Below are positions 35,075-44,692 of a DNA stretch of 64,000 bases, piece by piece. The notes below the pieces were generated by a model that saw only the letters and a program-made list of their open reading frames with translations, had not been told where the DNA came from and did no database searches. Position 1 is the first letter of the stretch. Every line of letters begins with the position of its first letter. Source of the DNA: Enterovibrio sp051650965 (lineage in GTDB: Bacteria > Pseudomonadota > Gammaproteobacteria > Enterobacterales > Vibrionaceae); NCBI GenBank assembly GCA_051650965.1, contig JBOFRL010000078.1:1-64000 (forward strand), read 5' to 3'. A program made the position numbers and the translations under genes.

Positions 35075-37335
35075 GCATTACAAGCCGTAAACACTTTTTT
35101 GCTGATGGAGGAGCGCTTTAGCAGCCAAATGACCAGCGCCTGCACCGCGATCACGCCCCCGCACCACAAAATGCTCGAGAGCGGCGTGACAGTGATCATC
35201 TGCAGCTGATAAGTGAGCGTTGCGGCCACATAAGCGAGCAGCATTGTCCAGCCCGCGACAAATAGCGCAAAAGAGCGGCCAAATTCACGCACATACGCGC
35301 CCATCGCCGCCACACAAGGCGTGTAAAGCAAGACAAACACCAAATACGCAAGCGCACTCGCCGTGGTGAACTGGCTGCTGATATTCGCAAACAGCGCCTG
35401 ATCAACCCCTTGCTCTTCAGCCACTTGCTCGTGGTTCAAATCACCCACGCTAATGCCAAGCGGATCGGCCAAATTAATGCCCAGCAGATTTTCCGGAACA
35501 GAGTGCACCGCTTCTAACAGCTTGGCTTGCAAAGAGAACGTTTCTTCACCTTCTTGCGCACTATCAGCAAGATACAAGCTATTTAGCGTACCGACGACAG
35601 CTTCTTTTGCAAAAATGCCCGTAATGATCCCAACCGTTGCCGGCCAATTTTCTTCATTAATACCAAAGGGTTTGAAAGCCGGCGTGATAAATTGCGCCGC
35701 TTTAGAAAGCACAGAATCGGAAGTGTCTTGGTTGCCAAACGAGCCGTCACTGCCTAACGAGTTGAAAAAGCTCAGCAGCGTTATCACAAGCACAATCGTT
35801 TTACCGGCACCTAAAATGAAACGGCTAAGCTTATGCCATGTTTTAAAAGCAATATCTTTTACGCGCGGCAGCTCGTAGCTTGGCAACGTCATCATCAGCG
35901 GCGTACTGGTGCCAGAAAATAGCGTGTTGCGCAGAACAAAGCCTGTAAAAAGCGCCGCCGCAATACCAAACAGGTACAGTGCAAACACCACATTTTGCCC
36001 GCTTTGTGGAAAGAGCGCCGCGGCAAACAGCGCGTAAACCGGCAAGCGCGCGCCGCACGACATGAACGGCGTCATCGCAGCGGCAAGCTGACGCTCGCGC
36101 TCTTGATCCAATGTGCGCGTCGCCATGATTGCTGGCACGTTACAGCCAAAGCCAAGCACCAACGGCACAAACGCCTTGCCGGGCAAACCAATGCGCTGCA
36201 TCAACTTGTCTAACAAAAACGCCGCGCGCGCCATATAGCCAGAGCTTTCAAGCAGCGACATGAACAGATATAAGCAGCTGATCACCGGAATAAATGTGGC
36301 CACGGTTTGAATGCCCGCGCCAAAGCCGTCAGCCAGCAGCGTTAAAAGCCACGCCGGCAACACGTCCTGCAGCCAGTGATTTGGCGCATCCACCAACAGC
36401 GCGCCAACCGCGATATCGAAAAAATCGATAAACGCGCTGCCCACGTTAATGGAAAACATGAACATCAGATACATCACCACCAAAAAGATCGGCAGTCCGG
36501 CTATCTTGTGCAGCACGATATTATCGATGAGATCGGTCAATTTGCGCGCGCGCGGCTGCACCGTGATGTTGCAGGCGCGATAAATATCAGCCACTTGTGA
36601 ATAGCGATACTCGGCAAGCTGCAGCTCAACGTCAACATGGCCGATAATGCGGCTGCGGATCTGCGCCAAACGCGCCTGCCAAGCGGCAGAATTGTCCATC
36701 CACTTTTGATCGGCGAGCAAGAGCTGCACGCATTCGCCTTTAGAAAGCGGTGTACGCGAAGATTGCGCGATCGCCGTCAGCGCCTCTTCGAGCGGCGCGC
36801 TGTATTCAATGTTGAGCACAGACGTTGCAATTTCGGCGTTCATCAGCTGCGCAAGATCGCTTTTAAGCGCTTTGACGGACGCGGCTGATTTGCTGCAAAC
36901 AGCAAGCACAGGGCAGCCCAATTTTGCAGAAAGCTTTTCTAAATCAATCTCATAACCTTGCTGGCGCGCCTGATCAATCTTATTAAGGATCACGACCATC
37001 GGCCGCCCTAACTCGCGTAGCTGCAGCGTGAGATACAAGCTGCGCTCTAAGGTGCTGGCGTCCACGATATTAAGCAGCAGATCGTACTGCTTGGCATGCA
37101 GCTCGTTTGCAGCGATTTGCTCGTCTTGGCTGATCAAACTGTCTGTCTCTAAGGAATAAATTCCAGGCAGATCAGTAAGCTGTATTTCAGCAGCGCCCAA
37201 AATGGCCACACCCGTTTTTTTCTCAACTGTCACACCATCCCAGTTGCCAACGGCTTGCCGCGTTCCGGTGAGCTGATTAAAAAACGTGGTTTTTCCACTG
37301 TTTGGGTTACCGACAGTAAATAGCCTGTTATACAT
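35071..37335 (-). CDS. feoB: Ferrous iron transporter B
   Basis: This inner-membrane Fe(II) transporter has an N-terminal G domain and a multi-TM permease. The 754 residues start MYNRLFTVGNPNSGKTT. G1 is GNPNSGKTT, G3 DLPGIYSLE, G4 NKID; Gate-domain segments with conserved cysteine-containing GFGCNVPAIMATR and MSCGARLPVYALF follow. The ATG at 37335 is chosen over one 11 codons upstream because it overlaps the feoA stop by eight bases and has GAGG upstream. It is the core of feoABC. Confidence 0.95.
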   Translation of the reverse strand: MYNRLFTVGNPNSGKTTFFNQLTGTRQAVGNWDGVTVEKKTGVAILGAAEIQLTDLPGIYSLETDSLISQDEQIAANELHAKQYDLLLNIVDASTLERSLYLTLQLRELGRPMVVILNKIDQARQQGYEIDLEKLSAKLGCPVLAVCSKSAASVKALKSDLAQLMNAEIATSVLNIEYSAPLEEALTAIAQSSRTPLSKGECVQLLLADQKWMDNSAAWQARLAQIRSRIIGHVDVELQLAEYRYSQVADIYRACNITVQPRARKLTDLIDNIVLHKIAGLPIFLVVMYLMFMFSINVGSAFIDFFDIAVGALLVDAPNHWLQDVLPAWLLTLLADGFGAGIQTVATFIPVISCLYLFMSLLESSGYMARAAFLLDKLMQRIGLPGKAFVPLVLGFGCNVPAIMATRTLDQERERQLAAAMTPFMSCGARLPVYALFAAALFPQSGQNVVFALYLFGIAAALFTGFVLRNTLFSGTSTPLMMTLPSYELPRVKDIAFKTWHKLSRFILGAGKTIVLVITLLSFFNSLGSDGSFGNQDTSDSVLSKAAQFITPAFKPFGINEENWPATVGIITGIFAKEAVVGTLNSLYLADSAQEGEETFSLQAKLLEAVHSVPENLLGINLADPLGISVGDLNHEQVAEEQGVDQALFANISSQFTTASALAYLVFVLLYTPCVAAMGAYVREFGRSFALFVAGWTMLLAYVAATLTYQLQMITVTPLSSILWCGGVIAVQALVIWLLKRSSISKKVFTACNA

Positions 37336-37558
37336 CTTGATTAACCTCAATTTTTTCTGCAATGGCAAGGCTTAGCGCAATGTCGCAGCCACGTACACGC
37401 ACTTGCAGCGGATCGCCTAACGGGGCAACACGCACTACGCTCACGCAGGTATTCGGTATAAATCCTAATGAAAACAATTTATTACGCGTATTTGTTGGTA
37501 GCGCTGACAAAGAGACAACACAAGCATTGCTCCCGACAGGTAATTTAGATAGCAGCAT
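37328..37558 (-). CDS. feoA: Ferrous iron transport protein A
   Basis: This small SH3-like cytoplasmic protein is required for FeoB-dependent iron uptake. The 76-residue form starting MLLSKLPVGSNACVVS shows the FeoA pattern (RNKLFSLGFIPNTCVSVVRVAPLGDPLQVRVRG read in two parts). Its ribosome site is weak. It overlaps feoB by eight bases and lies immediately downstream of a Fur-like site. Confidence 0.92.
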   Translation of the reverse strand: MLLSKLPVGSNACVVSLSALPTNTRNKLFSLGFIPNTCVSVVRVAPLGDPLQVRVRGCDIALSLAIAEKIEVNQDV

Positions 37559-37572
37559 GATCAGCAACAAAT

Positions 37573-37591
37573 GAGAATGATTTTCAATACG
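37573..37591 (-). promoter_or_regulatory. Fur-box-like site upstream of feoA
   Basis: The plus-strand sequence GAGAATGATTTTCAATACG matches the 19-base Fur consensus at about 13 positions, including the core AATGAT and TCA. It sits 15-33 bases before the feoA start, so Fur-Fe(II) repression of feoABC is likely. Confidence 0.65.
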
Positions 37592-37673
37592 CTAATGTTA
37601 TCCGTTTTTTGTATATTTGCCAAGTTAAAGCAAGCTGTTGCGTTCACCACAGCTCACAACTTGGCAAAATGTC

Positions 37674-38648
37674 CTACTTGTCGCTGCCGGCAAAACAGCT
37701 TACAAAGCTATTGCTGATCGCTTGTAAAAAATCCACGTATCTGTCTTTATTTAAATCAAGATCTTGCCCCAATGGATCCAGCATCACCACTTTTGCGCTG
37801 CTTTTTTGCACCAGTTTATTCACTAATGACGGGTTAAATTGCGGCTCCGAAAATACGCAGTGCACTTTTTTCGCATCTAGCTCTTTTTGCAGCAAAAGCA
37901 ATGTCTTAGCGCCAGACTTGCGCTCAGGAGTCACAGTCAAATGCCCCACCGCTTTTAGCTCAAAAGCCTGCTCAAAATAGCCGTACGCATCGTGAAAGAC
38001 AATGTAGCCTTTTGCCGGCGTTTTTTGCAGCTGCGTTTTGATCTCCGCAACTTTCTGCTGCACATTTTTCACAAATGCCACGTAGTTGGCCTGATAGTAG
38101 GCTTTATGCTCTGGGTCGTCCGCGCTGAGCCTGTCAGCGATTGCCTTAGCGCTCAAAGTTGCTTGCGAAGGACCAAGCCAGATGTGCGGGTCGACCTGCG
38201 TATCATCGTGATCGTGTGCGTGGTGTGCGTCATGCTCATGCGCGCCATGATCATGAGCGTGATGTGAGTGCGTGCTTTTCGCGAGCTCCATTTCTGGCAC
38301 ACTGAGCAGCGCAAGCGCTTTAGGCTTTGTATAGAGCAGCTTAGCTAAAAACTGCTCCAGCGGCGCGCCCACCCACACGACCAGATCCGCCTGCTCAATT
38401 TTACGCAGATCCGACGGCTTTAACGCATAATCGTGCACCGAAGCCGTGTTAGGCAAAAGCTGCTCGATACGCGCACGATCGCCTGCGATTTCTTTTGCAA
38501 TCATCGCCAAAGGCTTAACTGTCACAAGCACCACCGGCGGCGTTCGCGCTTGTTTTGTTAGCCCAGCAGACGATATTTCACTCGCCATCCCAGCTGCAGG
38601 AAAAAAAAGTGTATAAAAAACAGCAAAGTTTATGAAAAATCGACACAT
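37674..38648 (-). CDS. znuA: High-affinity zinc ABC transporter, periplasmic binding protein
   Basis: This cluster A-I binding protein captures periplasmic Zn(II) for ZnuBC. The 324 residues include a signal peptide (about 1-22), the first ligand histidine near TASVHDYAL, a histidine/aspartate-rich loop (about residues 125-150, many HDH/HAH units) and PHIWLGP. The ATG follows GGATAG. It is divergent from znuCB, with a Zur-like palindrome between. The His-rich loop matches the charged loop of E. coli ZnuA. Confidence 0.94.
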   Translation of the reverse strand: MCRFFINFAVFYTLFFPAAGMASEISSAGLTKQARTPPVVLVTVKPLAMIAKEIAGDRARIEQLLPNTASVHDYALKPSDLRKIEQADLVVWVGAPLEQFLAKLLYTKPKALALLSVPEMELAKSTHSHHAHDHGAHEHDAHHAHDHDDTQVDPHIWLGPSQATLSAKAIADRLSADDPEHKAYYQANYVAFVKNVQQKVAEIKTQLQKTPAKGYIVFHDAYGYFEQAFELKAVGHLTVTPERKSGAKTLLLLQKELDAKKVHCVFSEPQFNPSLVNKLVQKSSAKVVMLDPLGQDLDLNKDRYVDFLQAISNSFVSCFAGSDK

Positions 38649-38676
38649 ATCTATCCAACCATTTTCAAATTGTGAC

Positions 38677-38699
38677 TTGTGTTATACCATAAAAAAATA
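38677..38699. promoter_or_regulatory. Zur-box-like palindrome between znuA and znuC
   Basis: The centre GTTATACCATAA resembles the Zur core GTTATA-N2-TATAAC-type palindrome; the right arm deviates into an A-tract. Its position in the divergent znuA/znuCB promoter region fits zinc-dependent repression. Confidence 0.55.
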
Positions 38700-38721
38700 A
38701 TTGACCAGAACGACTTCCTCT

Positions 38722-39495
38722 ATGCCCTCACCTCCCTTGCTCGCACTGCACAACGTTTCGATGAGATTTGCAGATCGCCTCATCCTAAACAACGTCTCTT
38801 TGTCTTTGCATCGCAACCAAATTGTGACGATCATAGGCCCAAATGGTGCGGGAAAGTCGACCCTGATCAAGCTGGTATTAGGACTCAATCAGCCGACACA
38901 AGGCGAAATTGCGCGGCAAAAAGGGCTGCGCTTTGGCTACGTTCCGCAAAAAGTGAAATTAAACGAGGACTTGCCGCTGCAAGTGCACCGCTTTTTAAAA
39001 CTGGCCGGTCATTGCAAGGATGAAGCCAGCCTCCTCGCTACGCTGCAACTCGTTGGCGCGCCGCATCTGCTGCATGCCAACATGCACACGTTGTCGGGCG
39101 GCGAAATGCAGCGCGTGCTGCTTGCCAATGCAGTGCTGAATAAGCCGGATGTGCTGGTGCTCGACGAGCCAACTCAAGGCGTTGATTTTAAAGGACAACT
39201 TGAGTTGTACGACCTTTTCATGCAGCTAAAATCGGCCCTGCAATGCGCCATTTTGGTCGTGTCACACGATCTGCATTTAGTGATGGCAAAAACCGACGAG
39301 GTGATCTGCCTGCAGCAACATATCTGCTGCCAAGGCACGCCGCAAGCCATTGTGTCGCACCCTAGCTATCTGGCGCTGTTTGGCCCAAGCGCGCAGCAGC
39401 GGCTGGCGATTTATCAGCATCATCATGATCACGAACACAATTTAGCCGGCGCGCCGATCTGCTCGCATCAGCATCATGGTGAACATCATGTTTGA
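38722..39495 (+). CDS. znuC: Zinc ABC transporter ATP-binding protein
   Basis: This 257-residue ATPase energises ZnuB. It has Walker A GPNGAGKST, signature LSGGEMQR and Walker B VLVLDEPTQG, followed by a switch histidine (VSHDLH) and a histidine-rich C-terminal tail (about 235-257), typical of zinc ABC ATPases. The ATG at 38722 (MPSPPLLAL) is preferred to an upstream TTG at 38701, which would abut the putative Zur site; neither has a strong ribosome site. It overlaps znuB. Confidence 0.93.
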   Translation: MPSPPLLALHNVSMRFADRLILNNVSLSLHRNQIVTIIGPNGAGKSTLIKLVLGLNQPTQGEIARQKGLRFGYVPQKVKLNEDLPLQVHRFLKLAGHCKDEASLLATLQLVGAPHLLHANMHTLSGGEMQRVLLANAVLNKPDVLVLDEPTQGVDFKGQLELYDLFMQLKSALQCAILVVSHDLHLVMAKTDEVICLQQHICCQGTPQAIVSHPSYLALFGPSAQQRLAIYQHHHDHEHNLAGAPICSHQHHGEHHV

Positions 39496-40276
39496 TTTTA
39501 TTTTGCTGCCACTGCTTGCCGGTGTGTGCATCGCGCTGATCAGCGGCCCGCTGGGCTCTTTTATTATTTGGCGGCGTATGGCCTACTTTGGCGACACGCT
39601 GGCGCACGCGTCGCTGCTCGGCTTGGTGGTGGGATTTGTCCTGCACATCAATTTGAATTTGGCGCTGCTAATCAGCTGCCTGCTAATTGCTTTATTTTTG
39701 ATGACCTTACAGCAAAAAAGCCGCATTTCAGCCGACACGCTGCTTGGGATCATCGCGCACACCTCGCTGTCGCTGGCTCTGGTCGCGTTAAGCTTGGTTG
39801 AACCTCTACGCGTTGATTTAACTAACTATTTATTTGGCGATCTCCTCTCTATCACTTGGCAAGAGCTCGCTTGGGTCGCCGCGGGCAGCGCGGTAGTGAT
39901 GTGCGTATTAGCGAGGCTGTGGTCGCCATTTTTAGCCATCACCGTCAATGAAGATCTCGCGCAAATCAATGGCTACCCCGTCGCTCGCCTCAAACTGACC
40001 TTGCTACTTTTGATCGCCACCGTTATCGCCTTAGCGATGAAATTTGTTGGCGCCTTGATCATCACGTCACTCATGATAATTCCAGCGGCAGCGGCCAAAC
40101 GCTTCGCGAAAAGCCCTGAGCAGATGGCGATTTTTGCCAGTTTACTCGGCGTTTTCGCCGTGATGTGCGGGATTGCTTTTTCATGGCTGGCAGACACGCC
40201 CACCGGCCCATCCATCGTTGTCTGCGCGGCGATACTGTTTTTCCTGAGTTTGCTACGGATGGAGAAAAGCGGCTAA
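39488..40276 (+). CDS. znuB: Zinc ABC transporter permease
   Basis: This 262-residue inner-membrane permease has about eight TM segments and the family N-terminus SGPLGSFIIWRRMAYFGDTLAHASLLG. The ATG at 39488 is chosen because GGTGAAC lies directly before it and it matches E. coli ZnuB; four upstream codons from 39476 are the alternative. It overlaps znuC by eight bases. Confidence 0.94.
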   Translation: MFDFILLPLLAGVCIALISGPLGSFIIWRRMAYFGDTLAHASLLGLVVGFVLHINLNLALLISCLLIALFLMTLQQKSRISADTLLGIIAHTSLSLALVALSLVEPLRVDLTNYLFGDLLSITWQELAWVAAGSAVVMCVLARLWSPFLAITVNEDLAQINGYPVARLKLTLLLLIATVIALAMKFVGALIITSLMIIPAAAAKRFAKSPEQMAIFASLLGVFAVMCGIAFSWLADTPTGPSIVVCAAILFFLSLLRMEKSG

Positions 40277-40436
40277 CTATTTGGCCAATCACTTAAAAAT
40301 GCAGCGGCAAAAGCAAATAAACGACTTATATTTTAAATTTTCAATAAAAGCCGATGACTAACTGTAAAAATGAAAATATAAAAAAATATAAACGTCAATT
40401 CGCGATATAACTAAATGGGAACAAAAAGGGGACTCA

Positions 40437-42290
40437 ATGAAAAAGCTGTTTGGCCTTTTAGGCCGCGTTCTAAGTGCTTTTTGGACAGCGTTAAGTTTCA
40501 CGCGGCAACTTATCTTAAACCTTGTTTTTATTGGTTTTTTAATAAGCGTGATCTACTTTATTAGCCAGTTTAACGCCGGCTACCACAATCAACGTGAGGT
40601 CGACCAAAAGCCAAAAGCGCTAGTGCTATCTCTTGCAGGCCCCATTATTGAAAAGCGGGAAATGTTTGACCCATTATCCTTAATTTCCAATAACTTATCT
40701 GGTAACCCACCGCCTGTGCAGGTCGTGTTATTTGAAATTGTGAATAAAATTCGCAAAGCGAGCCAAGATCCCAGCATCAATGGCCTTGTGCTTGATCTTA
40801 AATTGATGCCTGAAACGCCGCTGACCAAACTGCGCTATATCGCTAAGGCAATCAATGAGTTCAAAGCGACGGGCAAAAAAGTCGTCGCCACCAACAGCTT
40901 TTTTTCGCAAAGCCAATATTACCTCGCCAGCTACGCCGATGAAATTCATCTCAGCAACGATGGCGCGGTGCTGCTGACCGGCTATGGCACATACAGCTTA
41001 TATTTCAAGCAGTTGCTAGACAAACTCGACGTCTCCACCCACGTTTTTCGTGTCGGCAGCTATAAGTCGGCGGTTGAGCCTTATCTGCGCTCCGACATGT
41101 CAGCCGAAGCGCGCGACGCAAGCTCGGTGTGGCTCAATCAGGTGTGGGGCGCGTATGTCGATGACGTAGTGCAAAATCGCAAGCTAAAACCTGAGCAAGT
41201 TGCGCCAAACAGCGAGCAATTATTGCAAGCAATGCAACACGTTAAGGGTGACAGCGCCAAACTTGCGCTCCATTTAGGTTTGGTGGACAAGCTGTTTTCG
41301 CGCCAGCAAAGTCGCCTTAGACTTGCTGAGCTGTTTGGCAGCAATGGCAAAGACAGCTTCAACTATGTCAGCATTTACGACTATCCGCTTCCTCCACCGA
41401 CCTACCCCGATGCTCCGCAAGTCGCTGTTTTTGTTGCCAGTGGCGTAATTGTAGACGGTTTAGATGGCGAAGGGCAAGTGGGCGGCGATTCTGCGGCTTC
41501 GCAGCTACGCCAAGCGCGCCTTGACGACAACATCAAAGCCGTGGTTTTGCGCATCGACAGCCCTGGCGGCAGCGCCTTTGCCTCAGAAGTGATCCGCAAT
41601 GAGATCAGCGCACTTAAAGCGGCCGGCAAACCGGTCGTCGCTTCCATGTCCAGCGTGGCAGCCTCTGGCGGCTATTGGATTGCGGCCAGCGCCGATCACA
41701 TTATCGCCCAGCCAACCACACTCACCGGCTCGATCGGCATTTTTGGCCTGCTCGCCACCCTTGAAAAAACGTTAGCTAAATACGGCGTTTACGGAGATGG
41801 GATCGGCACTACACCTTACGCGAATTTAAACGTCACACGCGCACTTCCCTCAGAAATCAATGCGTTAATGCAACTTGGCATTGAGAACGGCTATCAGCGT
41901 TTTATTTCGCTTGTCGCCACTGAACGTAAGTTACCGCTTGAAAAGGTTGAAAAAATAGCGCAAGGGCGTGTATGGACGGGCGCGAATGCCTTAGAGCATA
42001 AGCTGATAGATCAAATTGGCGATTTTGATGACGCAGTCGTACAGGCTGCAAAGCTGGCCAAGCTTGAAAAATACACCCTTAACTGGTTAGAAGAGCCGAT
42101 CGCGCCATTTGAACTCTTTATCAGCGAGTTTTTTGGCCAAGTACTGAGCAAGTTTGGTGTAAAAACGAGCGCAGCATTACCCTCGCCGGTACAAAAGCTT
42201 CTCAACACCGCTCAAAAAGAGCTCAATGTTTTACAAGGGCTTAATGATCCTCAAGGCCATTATGTGCTTTGTACAAATTGTCAGCTCTAA
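40437..42290 (+). CDS. sppA: Signal peptide peptidase SppA (67 kDa type)
   Basis: This inner-membrane serine protease digests released signal peptides. The 617 residues (E. coli 618) have an N-terminal TM segment (about 24-44) and two tandem S49 domains. The Ser-Lys dyad is K210 in VGSYKSAVEPYLRS and S410 in SSVAASGGYWIA, matching E. coli K209/S409. AAGGGG precedes the ATG. Next to ansA, as in E. coli. Confidence 0.95.
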   Translation: MKKLFGLLGRVLSAFWTALSFTRQLILNLVFIGFLISVIYFISQFNAGYHNQREVDQKPKALVLSLAGPIIEKREMFDPLSLISNNLSGNPPPVQVVLFEIVNKIRKASQDPSINGLVLDLKLMPETPLTKLRYIAKAINEFKATGKKVVATNSFFSQSQYYLASYADEIHLSNDGAVLLTGYGTYSLYFKQLLDKLDVSTHVFRVGSYKSAVEPYLRSDMSAEARDASSVWLNQVWGAYVDDVVQNRKLKPEQVAPNSEQLLQAMQHVKGDSAKLALHLGLVDKLFSRQQSRLRLAELFGSNGKDSFNYVSIYDYPLPPPTYPDAPQVAVFVASGVIVDGLDGEGQVGGDSAASQLRQARLDDNIKAVVLRIDSPGGSAFASEVIRNEISALKAAGKPVVASMSSVAASGGYWIAASADHIIAQPTTLTGSIGIFGLLATLEKTLAKYGVYGDGIGTTPYANLNVTRALPSEINALMQLGIENGYQRFISLVATERKLPLEKVEKIAQGRVWTGANALEHKLIDQIGDFDDAVVQAAKLAKLEKYTLNWLEEPIAPFELFISEFFGQVLSKFGVKTSAALPSPVQKLLNTAQKELNVLQGLNDPQGHYVLCTNCQL

Positions 42291-42302
42291 AGAAAACTAC
42301 CC

Positions 42303-42327
42303 AAAAAAGCCCTTTAGGGGCTTTTTT
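42303..42327 (+). terminator. Rho-independent terminator after sppA
   Basis: AAAAAGCCC and GGGCTTTTT form the stem with TTTAG loop and a T-run. Confidence 0.88.
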
Positions 42328-42418
42328 GCTTTCAACTGGTTAATTCTCCACCATCCATGCAGCTGTTCGCCATTTCTTCACGTATACTGCACTTACTCAT
42401 TTGGGCACCGATAAGATC

Positions 42419-43429
42419 ATGAAGAGAAAACAGATTTACATCGCCTACACAGGCGGCACCATTGGCATGCAAAAATCAGCGCAAGGCTATGCGCCGGTCG
42501 CCGGTTTTTTGCAGCAATTTTTGCAAAACAGTCCCGAATTTCATCGCCAAGAGATGCCGCTTTTCACCATTCATGAATATGAGCCCCTGATTGACTCTTC
42601 AAATATGGGGCCGGAAAATTGGCAGCAGATCGCCGATGATATTGGCAAAAATTACGATGATCACGATGGATTTGTCATTTTGCATGGCACCGACACCATG
42701 GCGTACACCGCCTCGGCGCTCTCTTTCATTTTTGAAAATTTGACGAAGCCTGTGATCATTACCGGCTCGCAAATTCCGCTGTGCGAGCTGCGCTCTGATG
42801 GCCAAGCCAATCTGCTTAACGCGCTGTATATCGCCGCCAACTACCCGATTAACGAAGTTACGCTTTTTTTCAACAACTTACTGCTACGCGGCAACCGCAG
42901 CACCAAGGCGCACGCCGACGGCTTTAACGCGTTTATGTCGCCCAATTTTGCGCCGCTGCTAGAAGCGGGGATCCAGATCCAGTTCAGTAAGCAGCTGGCG
43001 AATAAAATTCCAACAGGGCCATTTACTGTTCATCGCATGCAAAAGCAGCCGATCGCCGTGATCATGCTCTATCCTGGGATCAGCGCCGACGTCATCCGCA
43101 ATGCGCTCGCGCAGCCGGTTATCGCCATGATTTTGCTCACCTTTGGCATTGGCAATGCGCCGCAGCACCCCGAGTTTCTCGCTCTGCTGCAAGAAGCGAC
43201 CGCTCGCGGCATCATCGTGCTCAATTTGACCCAATGCTTGACCGGCACCGTGCGCATGAGCAACTATGCGACCGGCAATACGCTGGCAAAAGCTGGCGTA
43301 TTAAGCGGCTTTGATATGACGCCAGAAGCGGCGCTGGCCAAGCTTAACTACTTGTTTAGTCAAAACTTATCTATAGAGCAGATCAAAACGCAGCTGCAGC
43401 AAGATCTGCGCGGCGAGCTCACTCCCTGA
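42419..43429 (+). CDS. ansA: L-asparaginase I (cytoplasmic)
   Basis: This enzyme hydrolyses asparagine to aspartate and ammonia. The 336 residues match E. coli AnsA (338). The two catalytic threonine motifs are AYTGGTIGM at the N-terminus and VILHGTDTMAYTA near 90; there is no signal peptide, so it is the cytoplasmic type I. The ATG at 42419 (MKRKQIYIAYTGG) matches the family; an upstream TTG adds six residues. Ribosome site is weak. Confidence 0.94.
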   Translation: MKRKQIYIAYTGGTIGMQKSAQGYAPVAGFLQQFLQNSPEFHRQEMPLFTIHEYEPLIDSSNMGPENWQQIADDIGKNYDDHDGFVILHGTDTMAYTASALSFIFENLTKPVIITGSQIPLCELRSDGQANLLNALYIAANYPINEVTLFFNNLLLRGNRSTKAHADGFNAFMSPNFAPLLEAGIQIQFSKQLANKIPTGPFTVHRMQKQPIAVIMLYPGISADVIRNALAQPVIAMILLTFGIGNAPQHPEFLALLQEATARGIIVLNLTQCLTGTVRMSNYATGNTLAKAGVLSGFDMTPEAALAKLNYLFSQNLSIEQIKTQLQQDLRGELTP

Positions 43430-43439
43430 TCACGCATTG

Positions 43440-43464
43440 GCGGTGCGCAGTTTCGTTGCACCGC
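43440..43464 (+). terminator. Possible terminator after ansA
   Basis: GCGGTGC and GCACCGC form a 7-bp stem with an 11-base loop but only scattered T residues follow. Confidence 0.45.
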
Positions 43465-43571
43465 TCATTACTTTCATCTTTATTGGTGAAAATTTAATTA
43501 TTGCTACAACCTATTGATTAATAATCAGATATTTTTATTGATCATAAGTTACAACAGAGCTTTTTTTATTC

Positions 43572-44474
43572 ATGCGCAAAAAGACTGTTCATCCCTTGCA
43601 CTCTCTCACGTTGCTTGCCGCGCTGATTGCCGTTGCTGGCTGCTCTGAGCCACAGCTGAGCGCCAAAGTGGTCTGCCAGCAGCTGCCTGAGCTTTGCCTC
43701 AAGCTCAATATCGAAGACAGTCACTGCGCTGAAACGCGCGACAATTTGATCATGCATCGCTATCACACCATCAAAGAGCCGACCGACACCAAGCAATTTG
43801 AAGAGCTGCTCGCAACAAAAAAGTATGAAAAATGCATGGAGCTTGCGGCGCAGCTTGACGTTATTACGCTAAAAGAGAAAAAAACCCTTCGCGTTGAAGC
43901 ACTTGAGCACGCCAAGCAGTCCATTTTGCAATTAGAAGAGCTGCTGCAAACCGCAGAAGATCCCAACATTTTGCACTATTTGTGGGCCAATGGTAACAAT
44001 GCTCAGGCGCTCAACAAATTTTTAGCGCTCGATGAAGCAACGCTCGACACGCCTGAATTGCTGCTTAATTTGGCCAGCCATTACGCGGTCAAAGATCCCG
44101 AAAAAGCGGCGAAACTGCTGCTTAAAGCGCTCACGCTGTACAAAATGCCGCTGCCACAGCCAGAGCAGCAGCCAAAAGCTGAAGTCGTCCTCGAAGAGAG
44201 CGCGGTGCTGCGCGAAATACTGCGTACGCTGGTCACCGTCTATCAGCAAGAAAAATTTTTCGATCTCGCCTACCTGTGGGCGCAAGTCGCTTCGCACTTT
44301 AAAGTGGCCATCATCCCGAAACAAAAGCTCGATCTCATGTACCCGATGCCAACCGACAAACGCCAGCTGATCACAGATATCGCGCAGTCCGTCATCGAAA
44401 GCATTGAAAATAACAGCTTTGATCCCGCGTTAGTGAATAATTTTGTCAATGGCTCATCGGTGCAAAAGCGCTGA
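43572..44474 (+). CDS. DUF2989-family lipoprotein
   Basis: This 300-residue protein has a lipoprotein signal (IAVAGC, Cys24) and matches the DUF2989 family known from Vibrio and Shewanella-type bacteria. After the lipobox come a Cys-containing region (CQQLPELCLKLNIEDSHCAETR) and a helical, TPR/Sel1-like body (YLWANGNNAQALNKFLALDEA, ASHYAVKDPEKAAKLLLKAL in segments). The function is unknown; helical-repeat lipoproteins often act as scaffolds for periplasmic assemblies. It is monocistronic between ansA and gapA. Confidence 0.8.
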   Translation: MRKKTVHPLHSLTLLAALIAVAGCSEPQLSAKVVCQQLPELCLKLNIEDSHCAETRDNLIMHRYHTIKEPTDTKQFEELLATKKYEKCMELAAQLDVITLKEKKTLRVEALEHAKQSILQLEELLQTAEDPNILHYLWANGNNAQALNKFLALDEATLDTPELLLNLASHYAVKDPEKAAKLLLKALTLYKMPLPQPEQQPKAEVVLEESAVLREILRTLVTVYQQEKFFDLAYLWAQVASHFKVAIIPKQKLDLMYPMPTDKRQLITDIAQSVIESIENNSFDPALVNNFVNGSSVQKR

Positions 44475-44692
44475 CACCCTTTTGGCAAATCGGCGTGCGG
44501 CAATTTTTTTGCAGCAAAATCACGCTAATTTGCGCAAAAGGTGCAACTTTGTACATTTTATAGGCGCCCAGCCACATATATTTTGACTCATGCCAAGTTA
44601 CTTTCGTTTTTTTCTTGCATGCGACGCAGTGATTTTGTAACGTAATGCTAGTTTATTCCTTTATATATTATTAAGTTGTGGAGCAACAACCA

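Noticed and set aside
38188..38280. Histidine-codon-rich repeats in znuA as a DNA repeat array
   Set aside because: Explained by the functional His/Asp-rich loop of the zinc-binding protein; units are not regular DNA repeats.
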